NCBI GenBank assembly: GCA_964444795.1 | Contig: CAYUIQ010000075.1 | Coordinates: forward strand, 1 to 35,026 | Direction: 5' to 3' | Source: JABMRP01 sp964444795 | GTDB taxonomy: Bacteria > Planctomycetota > Planctomycetia > Pirellulales > Thermoguttaceae | DNA: 35,026 bases | The notes under the pieces: generated by a model | Seen by the model: the letters and a program-made list of their open reading frames with translations, nothing else | Database searches by the model: none | What the model was told of the DNA's origin: nothing | Position numbers and translations under genes: made by a program | In this document: one piece after another, positions 1-8,714 of the stretch | Position numbering within the stretch: the stretch's first letter is position 1 | How the letters are laid out: every line of letters begins with the position of its first letter

Positions 1-116
1 CGATGTAGGTCGAAACCTAACCACTCACCGTCCCTCGCTTACTCTACCGTGAGCCCCTTTCTTCTAGTTCTCCCCGGAATTCCCGGATGAACTCTTTCTT
101 CTCCCCAGCTTGTCGA

Positions 117-572
117 TCAATCGCCCAGCAGTTTCTCTTCGAGGATGCGGGCGATCTCCTCGTTGTACTTGCCGGAGACGGTTCGCGGGGGGATCCAGCG
201 CTGGTAGTCGAAGTCGGGAAACCGTAGCGGCTCCGCCAAATTGTGGTGAACGACGTAGAAGTCGCGCACTCGGGCGGTCGTCTCCTCGTCGGCATATTCG
301 CCCAGATCGACGTCCGCGTCTCGCTCCTCCGGCGGAGTCCGTTCGGCCGACGGTCGAACCGCTTTCATCAGCAGACCGGCCAATCCGGAGCCGACGTAGT
401 AGAGAAACCCCCGCGGGTCGAGCGCCGTGTTGATTTGCGGCCCGTCGCCATGGTCTCCCACCCAGATTCGCCGGTGCGTTTCCATGGTCCCGCCCGGTAA
501 CCCGATCCCCAGATGGACCTCCGCCTCGGGGTCGAATTGCTTCAGTGCGTCGATCAACTCTTGGACCTTCAT
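117..572 (-). CDS. Hypothetical protein, 151 aa
   Basis: I do not recognise a named family. The N-terminus (MKVQELIDALKQFDPEAEVH) resembles the opening helix seen in many small uncharacterised bacterial and phage proteins of the 'ELIExLqxlDPdAeV' type. The rest is acidic and soluble, with no signal peptide or membrane segment, and ends in a helical stretch (YNEEIARILEEKLLGD). The ATG at 572 has a GGAG about 11 nt upstream. Codon use is GC-rich, like that of its neighbours. It lies in the same direction as the DUF1559 gene, 150 bp away, but nothing ties the two functionally. That it is a real gene is likely; its function is unknown. Confidence 0.65.
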   Translation of the reverse strand: MKVQELIDALKQFDPEAEVHLGIGLPGGTMETHRRIWVGDHGDGPQINTALDPRGFLYYVGSGLAGLLMKAVRPSAERTPPEERDADVDLGEYADEETTARVRDFYVVHHNLAEPLRFPDFDYQRWIPPRTVSGKYNEEIARILEEKLLGD

Positions 573-722
573 CGGTCTGAAATCTCCGCGGCGGTTGCGT
601 TGTTCGATCTCCCCTCACCCGCTGGGAAGAGGGGCGTCCTGGTTGTTTAGCCCGGGTACCATACGCACAACTACGCGATGGACGGCGACCTGTCAAGCCG
701 GGGGAGACGGGAAACGGGACGC

Positions 723-1652
723 TCAGTCGGGCAGTTGGGCCACTTCGCCGCCGGCGCGGGTGCCCAACTCGTTGTAGAGCTGGTAGTCGATCGACTCGGG
801 AAAGAATCGCACGCTGGCATCGCCCAGGAGCATGTTGGCCCCGCCCGCGTGCAGGCTCTTGTAGCCGCTGGTCCGCCACCAATCGCGACGCACGCCGCCG
901 TCGGTGTCCATGGTGTTGATCGGAATCGACGTGCTGGCCACGGTGAAGTTGTGTAGAAAGGCCCCGTTCCAGATGTAATGGGCCGGCAGCGTCTCGCCGC
1001 CCATGATCGTGTTGCTGGTGCCGTCGCGAATATCCTCGATACGGATCCCCTTGGGATAGCGGCCGAAAATGCCGACGAAATTCGGGGCCCCCGGTCCCGA
1101 GGACCCCCAATTCCATCCCTGGCAGCAGTAGTTGGTCGGGCTGGGATTCGGATCGGGACAAAACGGGCAGCCATCGGGATGCGTCGGACCCATGCTCATC
1201 GGATACGACAGGGCCACGCAGGTATCCGGGTTCCAGGCGCCGTCGTTCCAGCGGCCGGTCAGTACCGGATCGGCCGATTGCGGATCGGCCGGACAGAGAT
1301 AGGTGCTTACCGGCTCGGTGACCGCCGGCAGGTTGACCGGATCGGAAATGGCCTTGTTGAAATCGAACAGATCGTACAGCGGTTTCTGCTCGATAAACGG
1401 CAAGATGAACGATCCCCAGGTGCCGCCGCGATTGGTCAGCGGCCACCCCGACCCGTAGGGCAGGACGTTGTGCGCGCCGTGGTAGTTGTGCAGTCCCAGG
1501 CCGATCTGCTTCAAATTATTCGTACACTGGCTTCGCCGGGCCGCCGCGCGCACCGCCTGGACCGCCGGCAACAACAGCCCGATAAGAATACCGATGATCG
1601 CAATGACCACCAGCAGTTCGACCAGTGTAAAACCGCTTCTTTTGGATCGCAT
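723..1652 (-). CDS. DUF1559 family protein with type II pseudopilin-like N-terminus
   Basis: The 309-aa product starts with a prepilin-type leader (MRSKRSGFTLVELLVVIAII): a short basic stretch, then Gly-Phe-Thr-Leu-Val-Glu and a hydrophobic helix. It is expected to be cut after Gly by a prepilin peptidase and to sit in the inner membrane or a pseudopilus. The DUF1559 body follows, with the family's typical NNLKQIGLGLHNYH stretch near residue 45 and the C-terminal GGANMLLGDASVRFF stretch. These proteins are hugely expanded in planctomycetes and their role is unknown. The ATG at 1652 is chosen because the leader begins exactly there; a longer in-frame reading starts inside a repeat. The Shine-Dalgarno GGGGAGA lies within the edge of a palindromic repeat. 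Confidence 0.93.
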   Translation of the reverse strand: MRSKRSGFTLVELLVVIAIIGILIGLLLPAVQAVRAAARRSQCTNNLKQIGLGLHNYHGAHNVLPYGSGWPLTNRGGTWGSFILPFIEQKPLYDLFDFNKAISDPVNLPAVTEPVSTYLCPADPQSADPVLTGRWNDGAWNPDTCVALSYPMSMGPTHPDGCPFCPDPNPSPTNYCCQGWNWGSSGPGAPNFVGIFGRYPKGIRIEDIRDGTSNTIMGGETLPAHYIWNGAFLHNFTVASTSIPINTMDTDGGVRRDWWRTSGYKSLHAGGANMLLGDASVRFFPESIDYQLYNELGTRAGGEVAQLPD

Positions 1653-1657
1653 AAAAT

Positions 1658-1695
1658 CTCCCCTCTCCCTCGGGGAGAGGGGCCGGGGGTGAGGG
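1658..1695. repeat. Palindromic repeat overlapping a ribosome-binding site
   Basis: Ten-base perfect arms, CCCCTCTCCC at 1660-1669 and GGGAGAGGGG at 1673-1682, with a 3-nt loop, are followed by a GGCCGGGGGTGAGGG tail. This class of intergenic repeat is common in planctomycete genomes (recalled, not searched). It ends 5 nt before the DUF1559 start codon, so its arm supplies the purine-rich Shine-Dalgarno sequence on the minus strand. Confidence 0.75.
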
Positions 1696-1746
1696 TCTTC
1701 GGGATCGCTTGGCCGGCCGTTGAAAAAAGGTGACACGGGCGGAAAC

Positions 1747-1835
1747 GTGTGCCACTGCTTGCCTGCAAGCAGTGCGTGTTTGTCGGGTTCAAATCGCGAC
1801 TCCGCGGCACTGCTTGCAGGCAAGCAGTGGCACAC
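1747..1835. repeat. Perfect 29-bp inverted repeat pair
   Basis: Bases 1747-1775 and 1807-1835 are exact reverse complements over 29 bp, separated by 31 bp. Each arm holds its own inner palindrome (GCTTGCCTGCAAGC). It lies between the start of the DUF1559 gene and the end of the PEP-CTERM gene, both on the minus strand, and could form a long hairpin acting as a terminator or RNA-stability element. No transposase or target duplication is visible. Confidence 0.85.
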
Positions 1836-1870
1836 AGCCTTCTCAACGTGTCAAGAACTCCCCCGACAGT

Positions 1871-4807
1871 CTACTTCCGGCGTCGCCGCAGCACCAGGAG
1901 CCCCAGCAGACCGAGCCCGGCCAACACGAACGTCGACGGCTCGGGTACGACTCGGGCCAGCGTGAACCCGTTGAGAATCGGGTTGCGATCGCCAAAGGCG
2001 GCCGGATAGCCGTCCAGCACGACGCTCAACGTGTCGCCGGTGGCCGTGAACTCGTGCGACAGGACCACGCCCACGTTGGCGTTGACGCCTTCGGCCGTCG
2101 GGCTGAACTCGTCGGCTACCAGTACGCCGTCGACCACGACGTCGAACCCGCGGGTGCTGGCGCCCTCGCCGAAGAGCAGTTGCAGCACGTAGTCCTCACC
2201 CACTTCGAGGTCTTCCATCTCGACGCTGAGGACTTCGCCCCGAGCGTTCGTGGCCGTCCAGCGAATCGAACTCATGATGCCTTCCAGGCCGTCGTCGCTG
2301 GGCGACGTGCCGTAGTCGGGATTGATCCAACCGGTGATCTGATGCTCGGCGCTGACCGTAACGCCGGGCGTGGCGTCGTCGGCCGTGAAGGTCACGCCGT
2401 CGACTTCGAATCCGCCGGGTCCGCCCACGTTGACGGCGTATTTCGTAAACGCGCCGATCGCCAGTCCCTCACCCGGGTCGCCGCCGTTGAAGGTGCCGGC
2501 GGTGGTGGCGCCGGTGATGCCTCGGTCTTCGACCGTGATGGCTTGGAGGATGGGATTGATGTCGGCGCCGGGCAGTCCGCTGCCGTTCAAGACGACGTTA
2601 AGCGTGTCGTCGGTGGCCACAAACTCGTGCGTCAGCACGGCCCCCAATTCGAGGCCGGCGCCGGTCATGGCCGCCACCTGGAAATCACCGACCACGCGAC
2701 TGCCTTCGACGTCGACGGCAAAGTGACGGTCGGTTGCGGCGTCGGCAAACAGCATTTGCACCTTGTAGGTTCGCCCGGCCACGAGATTGGGAAGCGTTAC
2801 GTCGACCGATTCTTGACCACCGTTGTCCGAGTCTGTCCAGCGGATCGACTGCATGACACCGGAAAGGGCCGCGTCGTCGGCCGTGGGACCGTAGTTGGGA
2901 GCGATCCAATTGAGGATCTCGTACTCCGAGGTAATCACACCGGCATCGTCGGTAAACGTGGCGTCGCCGATCACCGCGCCGGCGGGTCCCCGGGCGTTGA
3001 CCGCGTGAAGGAAACTACCCTGCATGTCGAGCCCCTCGCCCGAGTCGGCACCGGTGAACACTTGCGCTCGAGTCGCCAGACCGGTGGAGTAGGCGGTCTG
3101 CAATCCGTACTTCTCGCCCAGATACTGGCCGACCTGTGCTCGCTCGTAGTAGGAGAGGACCCGATCGAAGACGATCACCTCGGCCACGTCGGCCTGGCTC
3201 TGTTCGTTGAAGGCACCGCCACCGACCAGGCCAAGTTGTCCGGGATTGCCCAGAGGTGCCGTGCTGGCGGTTACGTTCCGACCGTTGACGAGATACTCGC
3301 TGGACGTGGGATTTCCGACCGCGTCACCGATGGCCGGATTGTCGATTCCTGCCCCACCGGCCGGATTGTACACGAAACCGTTGGCGTAATGTGCGTTCTT
3401 GCCGGCCCACTTGCCAGTCAGCCAGTTGGCGGCACGGCCCTGCAATGTCCGGCCCTGTGTGCCACCGTAGTACTGATCGACGGTGAAGACCGTGTACGGT
3501 CGACCCAGGACCAGGGAGTCGTCAATGACCATCCCGTCGTCGCTGCCGTCGAATCGCACCGCCGGCTGGCCGTTGACGGCGGTGGCGTTGACCACCGGCT
3601 GGGCGGCCGCGTTGCCTTGCGTGGCATGATGTCCGTCGCCGCTCTTATCGATCCACATCTGGACTCCGCCGCCGCCGGGTACGATCGTCGAGGCATCCGA
3701 GGCGTCGAGCCAGAGCGTCGCGCCCGTGGCCACCGGCAGAGGTGCCGGCGGAGCGGGAACGGTTACCGCCTGGAAGTCGCCCATTGTGCCCGGATCGTAG
3801 TAATGGGGCGAGCCGTCGTGCTTGATGCCGAAAACTTCATCGCTACCGTCGCCGTCGAAGTCGGCCGCCACGAAATCGGCCCAATCGGCGTTGTTCGCAC
3901 CGCCCACCGCGGCCCAGGCCGAATTGCCCGCAAAGCGATAGAGGAGGTTGCCCGGCGCGTTGCCGATGACGATCCACTCATCCTGCCCACCAGCCAAGTT
4001 GCCCGCCCCAACACCAACGCCGCCGCCGGGCAGCAGGGCATAGCTGGAGGTGGAATTCCACCGATAGAATTGCGTGCTATTGGCGATGACCAGCATCTCG
4101 GTGCCCGGAGCGGCCGGATTGACGTCGGCGGCCGTGACCCCCGAGATCCCGCCGCCGCCGATCGCCGTGTAGCTATTGGAAGTACCGCCGTTGTAATAGT
4201 AGGCCGTTCCCCCGGTATTGTACCCGATGAACTCCTCGCCGGCGCGGCCGACATTAAAGTCCCCGGCAACGTACGCGGCCAGCGCCCCGCTGTTGTTGGG
4301 AGAGTTGAACACGCCGTCTTCCGACCCGTATATTGCTCCGTTGTTGCCGGTGACCACAATGCCATCGTCGCCGTCGTTGTTCCAGTCGCCAGCGGTGAGC
4401 TTGCTGCTAAACGCCGCCGCGCCGGGATGCAGCGTGTTGGTCCAAAAAGCCGGCGAGTAGACACGAATCTCTTGTGGATCGGCAACGCCCGTATTCGCGT
4501 TGGTCTGACTCAAGTAGACGACTTCGTGCAGCCCGTCGCCACCGGAGGTCATCTCGGCGCCCACCAGGGCGAACGCATTGGCACCGCTGACCAGACGCAC
4601 ACGGTCCGTGCTGGGACCGTAAACTTGAATGTCGCCGCTGGGGAGAATCCAGGCGACGTCGGCCGCGCCGTCGCCGTCGAAGTCGCCGGTGGCCATGTTG
4701 TTGGTCCAACTGTGCCGCATGAGCGTGCCAGCCGAAACCGGTGCGGTCCAACACGCGATGGTCGTCACAGCCAAAATCGCCCTCAGGGCGCAAATATACC
4801 GTTTCAT
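1871..4807 (-). CDS. Mosaic PEP-CTERM surface protein (FG-GAP-like, LamG-like, two malectin-like domains)
   Basis: 978 aa. A Sec signal peptide (MKRYICALRAILAVTTIACW, cut near PVSAG) is followed by an FG-GAP/VCBS-like region (about 25-360) with calcium-type repeats such as DFDGDGAADV, DWNNDGDDG and DFDGDGSDEV. A LamG/concanavalin-like domain (about 361-570, GATLWLDASDAS to YLGEKYGL) is next. Two copies of a malectin-like carbohydrate-binding domain follow (about 585-762 and 769-952), both with GEGL, a 'xSIRWT' strand and 'VVLNGSGLPG / VVLDGYPAAF' ends. The C-terminus is a PEP-CTERM sorting tail: VPEPST, a hydrophobic helix, then RRRRK. Such tails are processed by an exosortase, and none is in this window. 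The ATG at 4807 has GAGGAG upstream; the longer in-frame start at 4900 would bury the signal peptide. Ligands are unknown; glycan binding is inferred. Confidence 0.9.
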   Translation of the reverse strand: MKRYICALRAILAVTTIACWTAPVSAGTLMRHSWTNNMATGDFDGDGAADVAWILPSGDIQVYGPSTDRVRLVSGANAFALVGAEMTSGGDGLHEVVYLSQTNANTGVADPQEIRVYSPAFWTNTLHPGAAAFSSKLTAGDWNNDGDDGIVVTGNNGAIYGSEDGVFNSPNNSGALAAYVAGDFNVGRAGEEFIGYNTGGTAYYYNGGTSNSYTAIGGGGISGVTAADVNPAAPGTEMLVIANSTQFYRWNSTSSYALLPGGGVGVGAGNLAGGQDEWIVIGNAPGNLLYRFAGNSAWAAVGGANNADWADFVAADFDGDGSDEVFGIKHDGSPHYYDPGTMGDFQAVTVPAPPAPLPVATGATLWLDASDASTIVPGGGGVQMWIDKSGDGHHATQGNAAAQPVVNATAVNGQPAVRFDGSDDGMVIDDSLVLGRPYTVFTVDQYYGGTQGRTLQGRAANWLTGKWAGKNAHYANGFVYNPAGGAGIDNPAIGDAVGNPTSSEYLVNGRNVTASTAPLGNPGQLGLVGGGAFNEQSQADVAEVIVFDRVLSYYERAQVGQYLGEKYGLQTAYSTGLATRAQVFTGADSGEGLDMQGSFLHAVNARGPAGAVIGDATFTDDAGVITSEYEILNWIAPNYGPTADDAALSGVMQSIRWTDSDNGGQESVDVTLPNLVAGRTYKVQMLFADAATDRHFAVDVEGSRVVGDFQVAAMTGAGLELGAVLTHEFVATDDTLNVVLNGSGLPGADINPILQAITVEDRGITGATTAGTFNGGDPGEGLAIGAFTKYAVNVGGPGGFEVDGVTFTADDATPGVTVSAEHQITGWINPDYGTSPSDDGLEGIMSSIRWTATNARGEVLSVEMEDLEVGEDYVLQLLFGEGASTRGFDVVVDGVLVADEFSPTAEGVNANVGVVLSHEFTATGDTLSVVLDGYPAAFGDRNPILNGFTLARVVPEPSTFVLAGLGLLGLLVLRRRRK

Positions 4808-4924
4808 GGTCGTTCTCCTCGTTGTCGTCTCGTGCCGAAAAGGCCTGATTTGCGGTCGAAGTCGCGTCGGCGAAATTGCGTGAAAGACGTAAACACGCAC
4901 GGAAAGCCGAACGCATCCAGTTCG

Positions 4925-4953
4925 ATGATATTCCGGATGCCGACGATTGACAA
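4925..4953 (-). promoter_or_regulatory. Sigma-70-like promoter of the 978-aa PEP-CTERM gene
   Basis: On the minus strand, TTGTCA (4953-4948), a 17-nt spacer and TATCAT (4930-4925). The expected start near 4918 would give a leader of about 110 nt before the ATG at 4807. Found by eye. Confidence 0.55.
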
Positions 4954-5119
4954 GGAAAATGCGAAGAATTCGCCAGCCTCCCCTGTTAGCAACCCCTGCC
5001 TAGATGCCATTACGACCCACCTGCAAGGCGGGGGCATGCAGGTCGAGTTGCCGAGCCCAGGCCCCGAATAGTCTCAACTGAGGCGAGAGGAGGGGGAGGA
5101 TCTAACCGGTAGCCACCGT

Positions 5120-5184
5120 CCGTAGCCACTGTCGCCAGACGGACCAGCGGGGCTCGAACCACGGTCTGTCGGCCGTGGCTACGG
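5120..5184. repeat. Imperfect inverted repeat upstream of asnB
   Basis: Arms CCGTAGCCAC (5120-5129) and GTGGCTACGG (5175-5184) match perfectly over 10 bp, with partial pairing further in. Another CCGTAGCCAC-like stretch begins just upstream (GGTAGCCACCG, 5108). The element fills the intergenic space before asnB, between it and the divergent PEP-CTERM gene. It looks like a planctomycete intergenic repeat family; no function is visible. Confidence 0.6.
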
Positions 5185-5264
5185 GGAAAACTTCCCGCCA
5201 TCGGCCGAATCGGCTAAGCTGTCCTCTGGCAGCCGGCAAAGAAGGAGGCGTCGAGAAACTCACT

Positions 5265-7181
5265 ATGTGCGGGATCACCGGAGCAGTTTGGCACGATCGG
5301 GAGTTGGCGGTCGATCGGCCGACGCTGGTGCGGATGACCGAGGTGCTGCGGCATCGCGGACCCGACGAACAGGGGCAGTACACCGACGTATTCCGCTGCC
5401 GAGAAGCCTCCGGGAGCCGCGGGGGCGTGGCCTTGGGACATCGCCGGTTGGCCGTCATCGATCTGCCCACGGGGCAACAGCCCTTGGCCAATGAAGACCA
5501 GTCGGTTTGGGTGGTTTTCAACGGAGAGATCTACAACGACCGCCAACTGCGACGGCGGCTCGAAGCGACGGGTCACCATTTTCGTACCCGATGCGATACC
5601 GAGACGCTGGTCCATCTCTACGAAGACGAAGGCCCCGAGTTCCTGAAGCTGCTCGACGGCATGTTCGCCCTGGCTCTCTGGGACGGCGCGCGACAGCAAC
5701 TTCTCCTGGCTCGCGATCGGCTGGGCCAGAAACCGCTGGTCTATCGGCAAGAGAAGGGGCGTCTGCTCTTTGCCAGCGAGTTGAAGAGCCTGCTGGAGGT
5801 TCCCGGGGTGTCGCGAGAAATCGATCCGCACGCGGTGGATCAATATCTGACCTACCAGTACGTGCCCCATCCGCGGACTATCTTTCGCCGTGTCGCCAAA
5901 CTGCCGCCGGCCCACTACGCGGTCTACCGCCAGGGGCGGCTCGACGTGGCGCCCTACTGGGAGCCCGACTTCACCCGGATCGACCGGCGTCCGGCCGCCG
6001 AGTTGGCCGAGGAATTGCGGACGCGGCTGGAAGCCTCGGTCGAGGCCCGGCTGCGGAGCGATGTGCCGTTGGGCGCGTTTCTCTCCGGCGGCGTCGACTC
6101 GACAATCATCGTCGGTCTAATGGCCCGGAAGATGGACCAGCCGGTACGCACGTTTTCGATCGGTTTTCCGGTACCCGAATACGACGAAACGCGTTACGCG
6201 CGCCAAGTTGCCGAGGAGTTTGGCACCATCCACGAGGAGTTCCGAGTCGAGCCCGACGCGGTCGAGATCCTTCCCAAGCTGGTATGGCATTACGACGAAC
6301 CGTTTGCCGATAGCTCGGCGATACCCACCTGGTACGTGTCGCAATTGACCCGGCAGCACGTGACCGTGGCCCTATCCGGCGACGGTGGCGACGAACTCTT
6401 TTCCGGCTACCCGCGATATCGGGCGGTGTGGCTGGCCGACTGGTTTGACCGGGGGCCTTCCGTTTTTCGGGCCATGCTTGCGAGCCGCTGGTGGCAGAAA
6501 CTGCCCGCCAGCCCACGGCAGAAGTCGCTCTTACGGCGTTTCCGGCGGTTCAGCGAGGCTCTGGCTTGTTCGCCCGTGCGGCGGTATCTCGATTGGATCT
6601 CGATATTCAACGAACGACATCGAGCCGAGCTGTACGACGACGATTTCCTCGCCGCGTTACCCGATCGTGACCCGGCCGATTTTCTCGCCCGGGCCTTCGT
6701 TCGATCCGCCGCGCGCGATTCGGTCACCACGACTAGTTTGGCCGATCTGGTGACTTATCTGCCGTGCGATCTGATGACCAAGGTGGACATCGCCTCAATG
6801 GCTCACGGTCTGGAATGCCGGCAACCGTTTCTCGATCACCGGCTGGTGGAGCTGGCGGCGTCGATGCCGAGGCAACTGAAGTTTCGCCGTGGCCGGGGTA
6901 AGCGGATCCTCAAAGCGGCCTTTTCCGACTTGATCCCCCCGGCGATCCGGCGGCGGCGGAAAATGGGGTTCGGCGTGCCCCTGGACCACTGGTTCCGCGG
7001 CCCGATGAAGCACTTCGCCCGAGACGTTCTGCTCGACTCCCGGGCGCTGGGGCGGGGTCTCTTTCGGAGCGAGGCGGTTCGGCAATTGCTCGACGACCAC
7101 TCGTCGGGCCGTTTCGACCACAGCTACCGGCTCTGGGCCCTGCTGGTGCTGGAGTTGTGGCAACAGCGATGGACGGACTGA
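5265..7181 (+). CDS. asnB: Asparagine synthase (glutamine-hydrolysing) family amidotransferase
   Basis: 638 aa, a full-length class II glutamine amidotransferase fused to an ATP-dependent amide synthetase. The first residues are MCGITGAVW, so Cys2 is the N-terminal nucleophile; this fixes the start at 5265 although an in-frame ATG exists at 5175. Glutaminase motifs: RHRGPDEQG, LGHRRLAVIDL, NGEIYND and CDTETLVHLYEDEG. Synthetase motifs: the PP-loop LSGGVDST, then VALSGDGGDELFSGY and DLMTKVDIASMAHGLECRQP. It makes asparagine from aspartate, or amidates another carboxylate. Homologues of this length also occur in PEP-CTERM/exopolysaccharide loci, and a PEP-CTERM gene lies divergently upstream, so a role in surface-glycan amidation is possible. 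AGGAGG at 5243 lies a rather long 16 nt from the ATG. Confidence 0.93.
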   Translation: MCGITGAVWHDRELAVDRPTLVRMTEVLRHRGPDEQGQYTDVFRCREASGSRGGVALGHRRLAVIDLPTGQQPLANEDQSVWVVFNGEIYNDRQLRRRLEATGHHFRTRCDTETLVHLYEDEGPEFLKLLDGMFALALWDGARQQLLLARDRLGQKPLVYRQEKGRLLFASELKSLLEVPGVSREIDPHAVDQYLTYQYVPHPRTIFRRVAKLPPAHYAVYRQGRLDVAPYWEPDFTRIDRRPAAELAEELRTRLEASVEARLRSDVPLGAFLSGGVDSTIIVGLMARKMDQPVRTFSIGFPVPEYDETRYARQVAEEFGTIHEEFRVEPDAVEILPKLVWHYDEPFADSSAIPTWYVSQLTRQHVTVALSGDGGDELFSGYPRYRAVWLADWFDRGPSVFRAMLASRWWQKLPASPRQKSLLRRFRRFSEALACSPVRRYLDWISIFNERHRAELYDDDFLAALPDRDPADFLARAFVRSAARDSVTTTSLADLVTYLPCDLMTKVDIASMAHGLECRQPFLDHRLVELAASMPRQLKFRRGRGKRILKAAFSDLIPPAIRRRRKMGFGVPLDHWFRGPMKHFARDVLLDSRALGRGLFRSEAVRQLLDDHSSGRFDHSYRLWALLVLELWQQRWTD

Positions 7182-7298
7182 CCCCGCATAGGCTGGTAAT
7201 ATGCAGGGGATATGCAGTGTAGTTCGTCTGTGGAATCTAGGAAGGAGGCGGTGGATCAACGCAATCCCTTCAGCTTACCCCATTGTGGTCTCCCTTAG

Positions 7299-7318
7299 CC
7301 AGGCGATAGAATGCCTGG
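7299..7318. promoter_or_regulatory. Inverted repeat upstream of glgC, possible operator
   Basis: CCAGGC (7299-7304), 8-nt spacer GATAGAAT, GCCTGG (7313-7318): a perfect 6-bp dyad directly before a weak TATAGG (7319-7324) about 50 nt upstream of glgC. It could be a repressor site or a small hairpin in the leader. The promoter assignment here is weak. Confidence 0.3.
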
Positions 7319-7375
7319 TATAGGGCAGGAGGCCTTGTCGAGACGTTTTCGACGCCACAGAAAGAGGGCCATGGG

Positions 7376-8632
7376 ATGAACGGAGTGTTGGCTGTGATTC
7401 TTGCCGGCGGCAAGGGCGCACGGCTGGAACCCCTGACGCGAGATCGGGCCAAACCGGCGGTCCCGTTTGGCGGTGCGTACCGGATCGTCGATTTCGCCTT
7501 GTCCAACGGTCTCAACAGCGGCATCCGGCAGATTCTCGTGCTCACCCAGTACAAGGCGATGAGCCTGGATCGGCATATCACCGTAGGTTGGCAGCAGTTG
7601 CTCTGTCGCGAGTTGGGCGAATTCGTCGACGTCGTTCCTCCCCAACAGCGAATCGACGAGAACTGGTACCAGGGCACGGCCGACGCCGTATACCAGAACA
7701 TCTATACGTTGGAGAAGGAACGGCCCGAGCATATTGTCGTTCTGGCCGGCGACCACATCTACAAGATGAATTACGGCCATTTGGTGGACTTTCACCGAGA
7801 GAAGGGTGCCGATCTGACGGTGGGAGGATTGCGGGCGGACGTGGCCCGGGCGGCGGGCCAGTTCGGTGTCATGGAGGTCGATGCGGAAAGCCGGATCGTC
7901 GGGTTCGAGGAGAAACCCGAGCACCCCAAACCGATACCCGACGATGAGCAACACTGCCTGGCCTCAATGGGGATCTACGTTTTCTCGGCCCGATTTCTCT
8001 TCGAACAGCTCTGCCGGGACGCTACTCGGGAGAACAGCCAGCACGATTTCGGCCGCAACGTGATCCCCTCGCTGATCGACTCGTGCCGCGTGTATGCCTT
8101 TCCTTTTCTCGACGAGAATCGCAAGAAGGAAGCCTATTGGCGCGACGTGGGCACGCTGGACGCCTATTACGAATCAAACATGGACCTGGTGTCCGTCGAC
8201 CCGCAACTGAACATGTACGACTCGCGATGGCCGATTCGCACCTATCAGCCCAACTACCCGCCGCCGAAATTCGTCTTCGGCGAACAGGGTAAAGACGTCC
8301 GCCGCGGCGAGGCGCTGGACAGCATCGTCTGCACCGGTTCGATCGTTTCCGGGGGACACGTCGAGCGGTCGATTCTCGGTTTCAACACGCGAATCAACAG
8401 CTATGCCTGGGTGGAAGGCTCGATTCTCTTCGAGGGCGTCGACGTCGGCCGCCGCGCCCGGGTGCGGCGGACGATCATCGACAAGGGCGTGCGAATCCCG
8501 CCGAAAATGGAGGTGGGGTTCGACCACGACCTGGATCGCTCGCGCGGGTTTGTCGTCACCGAGCGGGGCGTGACGGTCATCGCCAAGGCCGCCGGAATCG
8601 AGCATTTCCGCGATCCGGAGCTTCCGATCTGA
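7376..8632 (+). CDS. glgC: Glucose-1-phosphate adenylyltransferase (ADP-glucose pyrophosphorylase)
   Basis: 418 aa, the usual bacterial GlgC length. It makes ADP-glucose from glucose-1-phosphate and ATP, the committed step of glycogen synthesis in the cytoplasm. Seen: the nucleotide-binding loop LAGGKGARLEPLTRDRAKPA at 9-28 with the GG-x-G-x-R-L core, YRIVDFALSN, the QGTADAVYQN substrate region near 99-108, LAGDHIYKMNY with the metal-binding Asp126, and YWRDVGTLDAYYESN. A C-terminal left-handed beta-helix-like region ends in RTIIDKGVRIPP. The start at 7376 has GAGGG upstream; an out-of-frame ATG lies at 7371. No other glycogen gene is adjacent. Together with galK and the UDP-sugar genes further on, it suggests active sugar-phosphate metabolism. 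Confidence 0.95.
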   Translation: MNGVLAVILAGGKGARLEPLTRDRAKPAVPFGGAYRIVDFALSNGLNSGIRQILVLTQYKAMSLDRHITVGWQQLLCRELGEFVDVVPPQQRIDENWYQGTADAVYQNIYTLEKERPEHIVVLAGDHIYKMNYGHLVDFHREKGADLTVGGLRADVARAAGQFGVMEVDAESRIVGFEEKPEHPKPIPDDEQHCLASMGIYVFSARFLFEQLCRDATRENSQHDFGRNVIPSLIDSCRVYAFPFLDENRKKEAYWRDVGTLDAYYESNMDLVSVDPQLNMYDSRWPIRTYQPNYPPPKFVFGEQGKDVRRGEALDSIVCTGSIVSGGHVERSILGFNTRINSYAWVEGSILFEGVDVGRRARVRRTIIDKGVRIPPKMEVGFDHDLDRSRGFVVTERGVTVIAKAAGIEHFRDPELPI

Positions 8633-8676
8633 ATCGAGCCGAAAGCCCCCCAAGTCCCCGGAAGCCATGCGCGCAT

Positions 8677-8714
8677 AAAAAAAGGCCCCCGGAAAGGCCG
8701 TGTCCCAGGGGGGC
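8677..8714 (-). terminator. Rho-independent terminator of the antisense RNA
   Basis: Minus strand: GCCCCC (8714-8709), a 12- to 19-nt apical part that can extend the stem, GGGGGC, then TTTTTTT (8683-8677). The T tract is on the minus strand only, so it cannot serve glgC. Confidence 0.8.

Noticed and set aside
1747..1835. CRISPR-like repeat-spacer
   Set aside because: There are only two copies, in inverted orientation, with no Cas genes.
1730..5071. A 1113-codon open frame on the plus strand
   Set aside because: It is antisense to the PEP-CTERM gene and reads as Arg/Val/Gly/His-rich low-information sequence with no motif. The minus strand has a signal peptide, repeats and a sorting tail, so this is a GC-rich shadow.
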